Of a stretch of DNA of 64,000 nucleotides, positions 15,680 through 23,960 are shown piece by piece. Position 1 is the first letter of the stretch; each line of letters starts with the position of its first letter. The stretch is from Shimia sp047124445 (GTDB taxonomy: Bacteria > Pseudomonadota > Alphaproteobacteria > Rhodobacterales > Rhodobacteraceae): NCBI RefSeq assembly GCF_047124445.1, contig NZ_CP138921.1, forward strand, positions 2,604,001 to 2,668,000, written 5' to 3'. The notes beneath the pieces were generated by a model. The model was not told the origin of the DNA. It did no database searches and saw only the letters and a list, made by a program, of their open reading frames with translations. The position numbers were made by a program, and so were the translations under genes.

Positions 15680-15721
15680 CACCTCCGTAAAACAGTCGCG
15701 ATACCGACGCAAAACCGACGT
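15680..15721 (+). repeat. 42-base intergenic repeat, copy 1
   Basis: This stretch matches 60330-60371 at 37 of 42 positions. The shared core AAACAGTCGCGATACCGAC is exact, and both copies end ACCGACGT, giving two ACCGAC units 11 bases apart. Both copies are in the same orientation and lie upstream of a + strand gene. Confidence 0.7.
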
Positions 15722-15880
15722 GGTTTAGGGACTGTTCTAAGGCACATGGAAAAGGTTAACCACACGCCGCGTCTGGCCAAGATGTACCCTCAAGGGGCAC
15801 CCCGCGCCCTCTGGAAAACCCCACCCAAAACGTGCAAAAAACCACTTCCCCCGAAATGGTTCACATGGCAACGTCCCGCC

Positions 15881-16819
15881 ATGACGCAGACAATTTCCAG
15901 CCCGAACGGCACCCCGATCAGCCGCTTTGCCTTTGGCACCATGCAGTTTGGCGGCACCGCCTCCGAGCGTGACAGCGCCGAGATGTTTGAGGCCTGCCTG
16001 AACGCCGGCATCATCCATTTTGACACCGCCTATCTGTACACAGATGGCGCCAGCGAGACGATCCTCGGTAAACTGGCCGCGCCGCTTCGCGAGCGTTTGG
16101 TGATCGCTACAAAGGTTGGCTACCGCGGCGGCGCGGGTGCAGAAAATCTGCGGTCACAATTTGATGTGTCGCGCCAGCGGCTCAAGATGGATCACGTCGA
16201 CATTCTCTATCTGCACCGTTTTGACGCGGACACGCCAATTGAGGAAACCCTTGAAACCTTTGCGCAATTCAAGGCGGACGGGCAGATCTCTCACGTTGGC
16301 CTCTCCAACTTTGCTGCCTGGCAAGTTGTGAAAGCCACCTGGGCGGCCTCCAACCTGGATCTGACAATCGACTTTCTCCAGCCGATGTACAGCCTTGTGA
16401 AACGTCAGGCGGAGGTCGAGATTCTGCCCATGTGCGCCGACCTGGACATCCTGCCAGCCACCTATTCCCCACTTGGCGGCGGTCTGCTCACCGGCAAATA
16501 CAGTGCCAAGAACGCAGACGGGCGTCTCGCCACAGATGAACGCTATGCCGCCCGCTATGACGTTGATTGGATGCGCAAAACCGCTGCCGATCTTTCCGAA
16601 TTGGCCGCCGCGCAGGGCGTGCACCCCGCCACATTGGCCGCCGCCTGGGTCGCCAAACACAGCGCCGCACCGAGCCCCATCCTCTCCGCGCGCAACCTCG
16701 CACAGCTCGAGCCCTCTCTGGCCGCGACACGCTTTGAGATGGACGACGCACTCTACGCCGAGATCACCGCGCTCAGCCAGACGCCCGCCCCCGCCACTGA
16801 CAGATTGGACGAAGCATGA
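15881..16819 (+). CDS. Aldo/keto reductase
   Basis: A 312-residue NADPH-dependent oxidoreductase of the aldo/keto reductase TIM-barrel family. The catalytic tetrad is visible in order: aspartate and tyrosine in IIHFDTAYLYTDG near residues 42-54, lysine in VIATKVGY near 76, and histidine in DILYLHRFD near 110. The frame is open to 15746, but the ATG at 15881 matches the family N-terminus. Its stop overlaps the start of the FAD oxidoreductase (ATGA), and that gene overlaps the DUF938 gene, so the three are one operon. The physiological substrate is not evident. Confidence 0.9.
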   Translation: MTQTISSPNGTPISRFAFGTMQFGGTASERDSAEMFEACLNAGIIHFDTAYLYTDGASETILGKLAAPLRERLVIATKVGYRGGAGAENLRSQFDVSRQRLKMDHVDILYLHRFDADTPIEETLETFAQFKADGQISHVGLSNFAAWQVVKATWAASNLDLTIDFLQPMYSLVKRQAEVEILPMCADLDILPATYSPLGGGLLTGKYSAKNADGRLATDERYAARYDVDWMRKTAADLSELAAAQGVHPATLAAAWVAKHSAAPSPILSARNLAQLEPSLAATRFEMDDALYAEITALSQTPAPATDRLDEA

Positions 16820-17892
16820 TTGATTTTCTCATCATCGGCGGTGGCATCGGCGGCATCTCCGCCGCCGCCCGCCTTGCTCCTCTCGGCAAAGCCGTTGTTC
16901 TGGAAAGAGAATCTGCTCTCGGCTACCACGCCTCTGGGCGGTCCGCCGCAATGTTTGAGCCTAACTACGGCTCCCCCAGCACGGTAGAACTCAGCCACGC
17001 CAGCGGTGACTTCTTCAAATCCGAGGATGGCGGCTTCCTTTCCCCACGCGGCGTGATGTTCCTCGCCGCCAAAGGCGAAGACGAAGCGTTCAAACGCTGC
17101 TGCGAGAGCTTTGACGCTGACCCGATGGACCTGCAACAGGCCTCTGAAATGGTGCCGATCCTCAAAACGGAGGCCATTGGCAATGTCGCGCACCACCACT
17201 CTGGCGAAGACATAGACACCGACCGGCTGATCCAGTGGTTTGCCAAAACCTGCCGCGCCCACGGTGGGGAGGTCCACACAAGCCAAGAAGTGACCAAAAT
17301 CACAAAACTTTCAGGCGGTTGGCAGGTCCTGGCAAACGGCGAAACCTACACCGCCAAAATGCTGCTGAACGCTGCTGGCGCCTGGGTGGACGAGGTCGCC
17401 AAACTCGCGGGCATCAAACCTCTCAACGTCACGCCCCTGCGCCGCTCCATGGCGCGCATTCCGGCGCCGGGCGGGCATGACGTCACAAACTGGCCCATGC
17501 TGCTCGACATCCACGAAAACTGGTATTCCAAACCCGACGCAGGCAGCCTCATTGTGTCTCCTGCTGAAGAAGATCCAATGCAGCCCTTTGACGCTTGGCC
17601 GGATGACATGGTCATCGCCGAAGGCCTTGCGCGCTATCAGGAATTTGTCACCGAAGAGGTCACCCGCGTCGAAGCCACATGGGCGGGCTTACGTACCTTT
17701 TCACCCGACCGAAACCTCGTGATCGGCCCAGACGCGGCCGAGCCAAGTTTCTTTTGGGTGGCCTGTCAGGGCGGCTATGGCTTCCAATCCTGCCCGGCTG
17801 TGGCGCAACTGGTTGCCGACCTTGTTTCCGGACAAACACCGGCAATCGATCGCAAGGTCATTGCCGCTCTTAATCCCCAGAGGTTTGCCTGA
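16816..17892 (+). CDS. FAD-dependent oxidoreductase, D-arginine dehydrogenase/DAO type
   Basis: A 358-residue flavoprotein of the DAO family. The N-terminal IIGGGIGGISAAARLAPLGKAVVLE is the Rossmann dinucleotide-binding motif, and GYHASGRSAAMFEPNYG near residues 36-52 is characteristic of DauA-like D-amino-acid dehydrogenases. FSPDRNLVIGPDA and the C-terminal ACQGGYGFQSCPAVAQLVADL complete the FAD and active-site parts. It probably oxidises a D-amino or secondary amino acid at the membrane or cytosol. It overlaps both neighbours by four bases and one base, so it is translationally coupled to the aldo/keto reductase and the DUF938 protein. Confidence 0.88.
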   Translation: MIDFLIIGGGIGGISAAARLAPLGKAVVLERESALGYHASGRSAAMFEPNYGSPSTVELSHASGDFFKSEDGGFLSPRGVMFLAAKGEDEAFKRCCESFDADPMDLQQASEMVPILKTEAIGNVAHHHSGEDIDTDRLIQWFAKTCRAHGGEVHTSQEVTKITKLSGGWQVLANGETYTAKMLLNAAGAWVDEVAKLAGIKPLNVTPLRRSMARIPAPGGHDVTNWPMLLDIHENWYSKPDAGSLIVSPAEEDPMQPFDAWPDDMVIAEGLARYQEFVTEEVTRVEATWAGLRTFSPDRNLVIGPDAAEPSFFWVACQGGYGFQSCPAVAQLVADLVSGQTPAIDRKVIAALNPQRFA

Positions 17893-18551
17893 TGCCCCGC
17901 CGCCTCAACCTGCCTGACAGCGCCTCGGTTGCCACACCCGACAGCGGCGGCAAGCTCTTTGCCCCGTCCGCAGCGCGCAACACAGAACCGCTGACCAAGG
18001 CGCTGGCGGAGCTTGTCCCGCCTCAAGGCCGTGCCTTAGAGATCGCCAGCGGCACCGGCCAGCACATCGTCTCTTATGCCAAGGCATTTCCGCTGGTCAC
18101 GTGGCAGCCCACCGAAATTGCCGAAGACCGGATTGCCAGCATTGCGGCCTATCTCTCCGAAGCCGCGCTAACCAACGTGGAAACCCCGATCCTGCTCGAC
18201 GCAACCGCACCAGGTTGGAGCGGCATCTCCGGCCCTGCGGACCTGATCCTGCTCAGCAACCTGCTGCACTTGATCAGTCAAACAGAGGCCGAGGTACTCA
18301 TCTCGGAAGCGGCACAAGCCTTGGCACCAGGCGGGTACCTTGTAGTCTACGGTCCATTCTCGCGTGATGGGGTTTTGGTCTCCGACGGCGACGTCCAGTT
18401 CGATCAAAGCCTGCGCACGCAAGATCCTGAAATCGGGTATAAATCCGACGTCGCCATTCAGGCTTTTGGCGCCTCCTGTGACCTGACGCCCAATAAGCCC
18501 ATTGAGATGCCTGCCAACAACCTGCTCCTGACTTGGCAAGCGCCATCTTAG
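17892..18551 (+). CDS. DUF938 SAM-dependent methyltransferase-like protein
   Basis: A 219-residue protein of the DUF938 family. LFAPSAARNTEPLTKAL near residues 20-36 is the family signature, and GRALEIASGTGQHIVSYAKAFP near 47-68 is the SAM-binding motif I; ADLILLSNLLHLI near 114-126 is motif IV. The family is a predicted class I methyltransferase with no established substrate. It is the last gene of a tightly overlapping operon with the aldo/keto reductase and D-amino-acid-dehydrogenase-like genes. Confidence 0.88.
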   Translation: MPRRLNLPDSASVATPDSGGKLFAPSAARNTEPLTKALAELVPPQGRALEIASGTGQHIVSYAKAFPLVTWQPTEIAEDRIASIAAYLSEAALTNVETPILLDATAPGWSGISGPADLILLSNLLHLISQTEAEVLISEAAQALAPGGYLVVYGPFSRDGVLVSDGDVQFDQSLRTQDPEIGYKSDVAIQAFGASCDLTPNKPIEMPANNLLLTWQAPS

Positions 18552-18650
18552 GACGCCACGTCACGCCCTCCTTTTTTGCATCGCACCTGATCGAGATCAA
18601 ATTCACATTCCTCAAACGGAATATGATGCACGCAAACCAAGGAGATTCCC

Positions 18651-18989
18651 ATGAGCTGGACAGACAAAATTTCTGAAACCCGCACCCAACTGCGCGGATT
18701 GAACAAAGCCATCCCTGACACCGCACGCGCCTTTGGCGGGTTGAGCAAATCCGTAAAAGAAGGCGGTGTGCTCGACGTGAAGACCAAGGAGTTTGTCGCG
18801 CTTGGCATGGCCGTTGTCAGCCGCTGTGAGCCTTGCATCTCCCTGCACTGTGACGCCCTCGTGCGGGCCGGCGCCACCAAGGAAGAAGTGGCCGATGTGC
18901 TGGCCATGGCGATCCAGATGGGCGGTGGGCCAGCAATGATGTATGCGGCAAAAGCACAGGAGTGTTTTGAAGAGCTCACTGCGGGCTGA
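18651..18989 (+). CDS. Carboxymuconolactone decarboxylase family protein (AhpD-like)
   Basis: A 112-residue helical protein with the AhpD-type redox motif CEPCISLHCDAL near residues 63-74, in which two cysteines two residues apart and a downstream histidine form the disulfide-reductase centre. GATKEEVADVLAMAIQMGGGPAMMYAAKA is the conserved helical pair that follows. Members act as small alkyl-hydroperoxidase-like antioxidants or are of unknown function. AAGGAG-type sequence (CAAGGAGATTCCC) precedes the start. It is followed 60 bases later by the EF-hand gene. Confidence 0.92.
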   Translation: MSWTDKISETRTQLRGLNKAIPDTARAFGGLSKSVKEGGVLDVKTKEFVALGMAVVSRCEPCISLHCDALVRAGATKEEVADVLAMAIQMGGGPAMMYAAKAQECFEELTAG

Positions 18990-19050
18990 CACTGTCCCGA
19001 TTGCCACTTATGGTTGGGTCCAATTGTTCCGCAACACATTGGACCTTCCC

Positions 19051-19449
19051 ATGCGACGCTCTCTTGTTTTGGCTGGCTTTCTGGCCTGCTCCACCGCCTT
19101 CACCGCCCAGGCCGCTGACATCTCCAGTTGGAGTTTTGGCAGCGACGGCACCATCACGTGGGCCGACGTGGAAGAGCTGCGCAAGTCCATCTTTGAGACC
19201 TTTGACGCTGACGGCGATGGCGCGCTCAGCAACGAGGAATACACCGCCTTTGACAAGGCCCGCGCGGAGGCCGCTGGCAAAGACGCGTCCTCCCTGCTCT
19301 TGCGCGCGGTGTCTGGTTTGGGCCGGGAAAACACAGACCTGAACCTCGACGGCTCGGTCACCCGCGCGGAACTGGAGACCGCTCTGCGTGAATGGTTTGA
19401 ACGGGTGGACGCCAACAAAGACGGCGTGATCACCAAAGGCGAATACTAA
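19051..19449 (+). CDS. Exported EF-hand calcium-binding protein
   Basis: A 133-residue protein with a Sec signal (residues 1-22, cleavage after AQA) and three to four EF-hand-like loops. The clearest are DADGDGALSNEEY near residues 50-62, NLDGSVTRAEL near 97, and DANKDGVITKGEY at the C-terminus, each with the DxDxDG-type calcium ligands. It should bind calcium in the periplasm or outside the cell. ATG at 19051 is chosen over the longer frame to 18943 because it yields the signal peptide. A strong terminator closes the gene. Confidence 0.88.
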   Translation: MRRSLVLAGFLACSTAFTAQAADISSWSFGSDGTITWADVEELRKSIFETFDADGDGALSNEEYTAFDKARAEAAGKDASSLLLRAVSGLGRENTDLNLDGSVTRAELETALREWFERVDANKDGVITKGEY

Positions 19450-19455
19450 ACGCAA

Positions 19456-19484
19456 AACGCCCCGCTCAATGGCGGGGCGTTTTC
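19456..19484 (+). terminator. Rho-independent terminator between the EF-hand and dimethylglycine dehydrogenase genes
   Basis: AACGCCCCGC (19456-19465) pairs perfectly with GCGGGGCGTT (19472-19481), followed by TTTC. The gene on the - strand ends 17 bases further on, so it can act on both strands. Confidence 0.9.
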
Positions 19485-19500
19485 TATTCCCGGGGGAACC

Positions 19501-22008
19501 TTAACCGTCTTTGCGGATGGTCTCGTTTTTAGGATCATAAGGGCTGTCGCAGGTCACTGTGGCATCCCACAACTGATCCAGGATTTTGACCTTCAGCTTG
19601 GTGCCTTCGACCGCCAGATCCGGCTTCACGTAGCCCATGCCGATGCTCTTCTCAAAGGCCACCGAGTAGCCGCCCGAGGTCAAACGCCCAACGCGCTCAC
19701 CTTCCGGCGTGTAAAGCACCTCACGCCCCCATGGGTCTGCATCTTCCGGCCCATCAATCAGCAAGGTGCAGCACTTCACCCGCACGCCCAGCGCCTCCAT
19801 CTCGGCTTTGCCGTGGAAGTCTTTGGAAAGGTCGATGAAGCGTGGCAGGTCGGCCTCGGCTGGCGTCGCGTCACGGCCAAGCTCGGTGCCAAATGCGCGG
19901 TAGCTTTTCTCCTGACGCAGCCAGTTCTGCGCCCGCGCCCCTACGAGTTTCATGTCAAACTCCGCCCCTGCTTCAGTCAGCAGATCCCAGAGATAGTTCT
20001 GCATCTCAATCGGATGGTGCAGCTCCCAGCCCAACTCACCGGTATAGGCCACACGGATCGCATTCACCGGACACATGCCCAGTTCAATCTGGCGCGCAGA
20101 CAACCAGGGGAAGCGCTTGTTGGACAGCGCAGTCTCTGGATCGGCATCGCTGATCACTTTCTTCAGCACATCACGCGACTTTGGCCCGGCAATGGCAAAC
20201 ACACCCCACTGCGTGGTCACATCCTGGATCTCGATGTAGCCAAACTCCTCCATCTTGTCCTCGGCCGCCTTGCGCAGGAAATCCGCGTCGTATTCGGTCC
20301 AAGCCCCCGCGGAGACTAGATAATAATTGTTCTCGCCATTGCGTACGATGGTGTATTCGGTCCGCGTCGTACCCGCCGCCGTCAACGCATAGGTCAGGTT
20401 GATGCGCCCGACTTTTGGCAGCTTGTTACAGGTGAACCAATCGAGGAACTGGGTCGCGCCGGGCCCTTTGACCACATGTTTGGTAAAGGCGGTTGCGTCG
20501 ATCAGGCCCACGCCCTCACGGATCGCTTTCGCCTCATCCACGGCGTACTGCCACCAACCGCCACGGCGGAAGCTGCGGCTCTGCTCATCAAAGTTCGATG
20601 GCGCATCCAGCGGGCCATAGTAGTTCGGCCGTTCCCAACCATTGACCCAGCCAAACTGCGCACCTTTTGCTTTCTGTCGGTCAAACGCCGGAGAGGTCCG
20701 CAGCGGACGACACGCGGGTCGTTCCTCATCCGGGTGGTGCAGGATGTAGACGTGCTCATAGCACTCTTCGTTTTTGCGCGCGGCAAACTCGGTGGTCATC
20801 CAGTTCTGCGAGTAGCGCTTAGGGTCCAGCGACGCCATGTCGATCTCGGCCTCGCCATCCACCATCATCTGCGCGAGGTAGTAGCCCGTGCCACCCGCCG
20901 CGGTGATGCCAAAGCTAAAGCCTTCCGCCAGCCACATGTTGCGCAGCCCCGGCGCTGGCCCCACCAGAGGGTTGCCATCTGGCGTGTAACAGATCGGCCC
21001 GTTGAAGTCGTCTTTCAGGCCGCTTTCGGCACAGGACGGCACACGCTCCGCCATCGCCATATACTGATCCGCGATCCGGTCCAGATCGAGCGGGAACAGA
21101 TCGGCGCGGAAGCTGTCCGGCACCCCATGCTCAAACCGCGCCGGTGCGCCATGCTCATAGATACCCAAAATCCAGCCGCCACGTTCCTCACGCGCATAGC
21201 TCTCATTGTCCGCATCGCGCACAACCGGGTGCTCCGGATTGCCCGCTTCACGCCATTTCACCAGTTCCGGATCCTGATCCATCACGATGAACGTGTGCTC
21301 GACAGGGATCGCAGGCATCTTGATGCCCAGCATCTTCGCCGTGCGCTGCGCGTGGTTGCCCGATGCGGTCACAACATGCTCTGCGGTGATCACAAAGGTC
21401 TCATCGCTCGGCACCAGGTTGCCGCCCTTTTCCACCATCTTGGTGCAAGTCACTTCCCAATGGGTGCCATTCCAGTGGAACGCATCCGCCTGGATCTTCC
21501 GCACGATGTCCACGCCCCGCTGCCGCGCGCCTTTGGCCATCGCCATGGTCACATCCGCCGGGTTGATATAGCCATCCTCAGTGTGGAACAACGCGCCTTT
21601 GAGGTCATCGGTCTTGATCAGCGGCCAGCGTTCGCTGATTTGTTCCGGAGACAGCCACTCATACTTCACACCACAGGTTTCTGCGGTGGAGGCGTAAAGC
21701 ATGAACTCGTCCATGCGGTCTTGCGTCTGCGCCATACGCAGGTTGCCGACCACGGCAAAACCAGCGTTCAGCCCAGTCTCTTCTTCCAGCGTCTTATAGA
21801 AATCCACCGAATACTGGTGAATATGCGTGGTCGCATAGGACATATTGAACAGCGGCAGCAACCCGGCGGCGTGCCAGGTCGAGCCGGAGGTCAGCTCATC
21901 CCGCTCAATCAGCATCACATCGTCCCAACCGGCCTTTGCGAGGTGATAGGCAATCGACGTGCCAACGGCACCGCCGCCAACAACAAGGGCTTTTACGTTT
22001 GTTTTCAT
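19501..22008 (-). CDS. Dimethylglycine/sarcosine dehydrogenase-type FAD and GcvT fusion enzyme
   Basis: An 835-residue enzyme. An N-terminal DAO-type FAD domain (about 1-380) begins with VVGGGAVGTSIAYHLAKAG and has STWHAAGLLPLF, whose histidine is the site of covalent FAD attachment in this family. An FAO_M linker (about 380-440) precedes a GcvT-like folate domain with its C-terminal barrel (about 440-830; the end has GRLTSGGYSVAFEKSIGMGYV). Such enzymes demethylate dimethylglycine or sarcosine and pass the one-carbon unit to tetrahydrofolate as 5,10-methylene-THF. ATG at 22008 has GGGGAG 11 bases upstream; the frame is open to 22368 but that part is intergenic. It is divergent from panCB. 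Confidence 0.92.
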   Translation of the reverse strand: MKTNVKALVVGGGAVGTSIAYHLAKAGWDDVMLIERDELTSGSTWHAAGLLPLFNMSYATTHIHQYSVDFYKTLEEETGLNAGFAVVGNLRMAQTQDRMDEFMLYASTAETCGVKYEWLSPEQISERWPLIKTDDLKGALFHTEDGYINPADVTMAMAKGARQRGVDIVRKIQADAFHWNGTHWEVTCTKMVEKGGNLVPSDETFVITAEHVVTASGNHAQRTAKMLGIKMPAIPVEHTFIVMDQDPELVKWREAGNPEHPVVRDADNESYAREERGGWILGIYEHGAPARFEHGVPDSFRADLFPLDLDRIADQYMAMAERVPSCAESGLKDDFNGPICYTPDGNPLVGPAPGLRNMWLAEGFSFGITAAGGTGYYLAQMMVDGEAEIDMASLDPKRYSQNWMTTEFAARKNEECYEHVYILHHPDEERPACRPLRTSPAFDRQKAKGAQFGWVNGWERPNYYGPLDAPSNFDEQSRSFRRGGWWQYAVDEAKAIREGVGLIDATAFTKHVVKGPGATQFLDWFTCNKLPKVGRINLTYALTAAGTTRTEYTIVRNGENNYYLVSAGAWTEYDADFLRKAAEDKMEEFGYIEIQDVTTQWGVFAIAGPKSRDVLKKVISDADPETALSNKRFPWLSARQIELGMCPVNAIRVAYTGELGWELHHPIEMQNYLWDLLTEAGAEFDMKLVGARAQNWLRQEKSYRAFGTELGRDATPAEADLPRFIDLSKDFHGKAEMEALGVRVKCCTLLIDGPEDADPWGREVLYTPEGERVGRLTSGGYSVAFEKSIGMGYVKPDLAVEGTKLKVKILDQLWDATVTCDSPYDPKNETIRKDG

Positions 22009-22189
22009 GAGACAGGCGACTCCCCTGAGCATAATCCTTTTGCGCAAACTGTACCGAAACCGCGCAAAAACGCACGGTCCAGCCGACGCTTGATTGCACA
22101 ATTGCGACGCCACGTAGGCGCAAAAAGCCTTGCTGCATCGCAGCGGGGGCATTACACCCCACAACCACCTTGAAGGGAGACAGGCAAGA

Positions 22190-23032
22190 ATGCGTATTTG
22201 CCGCTCGATTTCGGACTGCCGCGCTGCAGTCCAACAGCTTCGCGCCACCGGTGAAACCGTGGCAATGGTGCCCACCATGGGCTTTCTCCACGCTGGCCAT
22301 ATGTCGCTTGTGGAAACCGCCAAGGCAGAGGCCGACCATGTGGTTGTCTCGATCTTTGTGAACCCCACCCAATTTGGCGAAAGCGCTGATCTGGAGGCCT
22401 ACCCCCGCAATGAGGCGCGCGACCTTGCGATGCTGCGCGAAGCGGGTGTCGCCGTGGTGTTCCTCCCTGAGGTGGAGACCATGTATCCGGCCGGTGACGA
22501 AACCATCGTCGAAACCACGCGTTTGGCCAACATGCTGCACGGCGAAGTCCGCCCGGGCCATTTCCGCGGCGTGACCACCGTGGTGGCCCGGCTCTTTAAC
22601 ATTGTGCAGCCCGACGTGGCTGTATTTGGCGAAAAAGACTACCAGCAACTTCAGGTCATCAAGCGCATGGTTGCTGATCTGCACATGCCTCTCACTATTG
22701 TGGGTGCGCCAACAGTGCGAGAGCCCGACGGCCTTGCCATGTCCTCGCGCAACGTACGCCTTTCGGCTGAGGATCGCCAAGCCGCGCTGGTCCTTTCCAA
22801 ATCCCTCGCTGCCGCCAAGGCCGCCGCAACCGGTGCCACGATTGCCGACCTGCACAAAGTCATCGCAGACACCATCGCCGCCGAGCCACGTGCTGTCCTC
22901 AAAGGGCTGGACATCGTCGCCGCCGAAACACTCAATACCATCGACGGGCCGCTCACAGGCCCCACCGCCATCATGATCTCCGTTGCCTTCGGCGACATTC
23001 TCCTGATTGACCAAAGGGTTGTCACACCATGA
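22190..23032 (+). CDS. panC: Pantothenate synthetase
   Basis: A 280-residue enzyme that condenses pantoate with beta-alanine using ATP in the cytoplasm, the last step of pantothenate synthesis. Motifs in order: VPTMGFLHAGHMSLV near residues 27-41 (ATP-binding HxGH-like), VSIFVNPTQFG near 53-63, VFGEKDYQQLQVI near 146-158, and the MSSRNVRLS near 184-192. The ATG at 22190 is preceded by GGGAGA nine bases away. Its stop codon overlaps the panB start by four bases. Confidence 0.96.
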   Translation: MRICRSISDCRAAVQQLRATGETVAMVPTMGFLHAGHMSLVETAKAEADHVVVSIFVNPTQFGESADLEAYPRNEARDLAMLREAGVAVVFLPEVETMYPAGDETIVETTRLANMLHGEVRPGHFRGVTTVVARLFNIVQPDVAVFGEKDYQQLQVIKRMVADLHMPLTIVGAPTVREPDGLAMSSRNVRLSAEDRQAALVLSKSLAAAKAAATGATIADLHKVIADTIAAEPRAVLKGLDIVAAETLNTIDGPLTGPTAIMISVAFGDILLIDQRVVTP

Positions 23033-23838
23033 GCACACAGACCCCCATCCGCCGCACCACGGTGCCACAGATCGCCAACCGCAAGGGTGCCGAGCCGATT
23101 GTCAGCCTCACCAGCTACCACGCGCATACCGCTGCCATCGTGGACAAATACGCCGACTTCATTCTGGTTGGCGACAGCCTCGGCATGGTCATGCACGGCA
23201 TGGAAAGCACCGTTGGCGTGCCACTCGATCTGATGATCATGCACGGCAAAGCTGTGGTGCGCGGCACCCAAAAAGCGCTGGTGGTCGTGGACATGCCTTT
23301 TGGCACCTACGAGGAAAGCCCCTCCGTGGCCTTCCGCAACGCCGCCAAGATCATGAAAGAAACCGGCTGCGGTGCGGTGAAACTCGAAGGCGGCAAGCGC
23401 ATGGCCGAAACCATCCGCTTCCTCACCGAGCGCGGCATCCCCGTGATGGCCCACATTGGTCTCACGCCGCAATCCAGCCACGTCATGGGCGGCTTCAAAA
23501 CTCAGGGCCGCGACGAAGACACCTGGGCGATGCACGAAGAAGACGCGCAAGCCGTGGCTGAGGCCGGCGCCTTCGCTATTGTGCTTGAAGGCATGGTTGA
23601 ACCCCTCGCGGCCAAGATCACCAAGCAAATCCCGATCCCAACCATCGGCATTGGCGCTTCTGCCGAGTGTGACGGCCAAATCCTTGTGCTTGAAGACATG
23701 CTCGGCCTGAACGAATGGACTCCGAAGTTTGTGAAAGTCTACGGCGACCTCGGCCCGGCCATCGAGCGCGCCGTCAGCCAATACGCCGACGAAGTCAAAG
23801 ACCGCAGCTTCCCAAGCGAGGACGAGGTCTACCGCTAG
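23029..23838 (+). CDS. panB: 3-methyl-2-oxobutanoate hydroxymethyltransferase
   Basis: A 269-residue TIM-barrel enzyme that adds a hydroxymethyl group from 5,10-methylene-THF to ketoisovalerate, giving ketopantoate. Motifs: LTSYHAHTAAIVDKYADFILVGDSLGMVMHG near residues 27-57, including the metal-binding aspartates, GAVKLEGGKRMAETIRFL near 111-128, and VMAHIGLTPQS near 138-148. TIGIGASAECDGQILVLEDMLGL near 205-227 is also typical. It is translationally coupled to panC and ends before a terminator shared with the convergent hydrolase gene. Confidence 0.96.
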   Translation: MSTQTPIRRTTVPQIANRKGAEPIVSLTSYHAHTAAIVDKYADFILVGDSLGMVMHGMESTVGVPLDLMIMHGKAVVRGTQKALVVVDMPFGTYEESPSVAFRNAAKIMKETGCGAVKLEGGKRMAETIRFLTERGIPVMAHIGLTPQSSHVMGGFKTQGRDEDTWAMHEEDAQAVAEAGAFAIVLEGMVEPLAAKITKQIPIPTIGIGASAECDGQILVLEDMLGLNEWTPKFVKVYGDLGPAIERAVSQYADEVKDRSFPSEDEVYR

Positions 23839-23865
23839 GCCCATCTGGCTTCATTTGGCCTCAAG

Positions 23866-23888
23866 GATCCCCGCCGGAGGCTCCTGCG
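23866..23888 (+). repeat. CCCCGCCGGAGGC intergenic motif, copy 1
   Basis: GGATCCCCGCCGGAGGCTCC lies between panB and its terminator. The core ATCCCCGCCGGAGGC recurs at 38701 and, in degenerate form, at 43390. I know this motif type as common near gene ends in Rhodobacteraceae. Confidence 0.5.
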
Positions 23889-23910
23889 ATCCCGACACGC
23901 TCAGACAGCA

Positions 23911-23942
23911 AAAAGCCCCGCGCAACCGCCGGGGCTTTTCCT
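23911..23942 (+). terminator. Bidirectional terminator between panB and the serine hydrolase gene
   Basis: AAAAGCCCCG (23911-23920) pairs perfectly with CGGGGCTTTT (23930-23939), loop CGCAACCGC, with T-runs on either strand. Both flanking genes converge on it. Confidence 0.92.
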
Positions 23943-23960
23943 TTTCCCTGTCGCGACATT

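Noticed and set aside
14759..15712. 317-codon - strand frame covering the YHS gene and the following gap
   Set aside because: Its N-terminal part is produced by the 42-base repeat and the inverted repeat; the rest is antisense to the YHS gene. A similar short frame at the second repeat copy shows it is the repeat, not a protein, that is shared.
20476..22173. 565-codon + strand frame opposite the dimethylglycine dehydrogenase gene
   Set aside because: Antisense to a well-supported enzyme; Arg/His-rich without domains, a typical GC-rich shadow frame.
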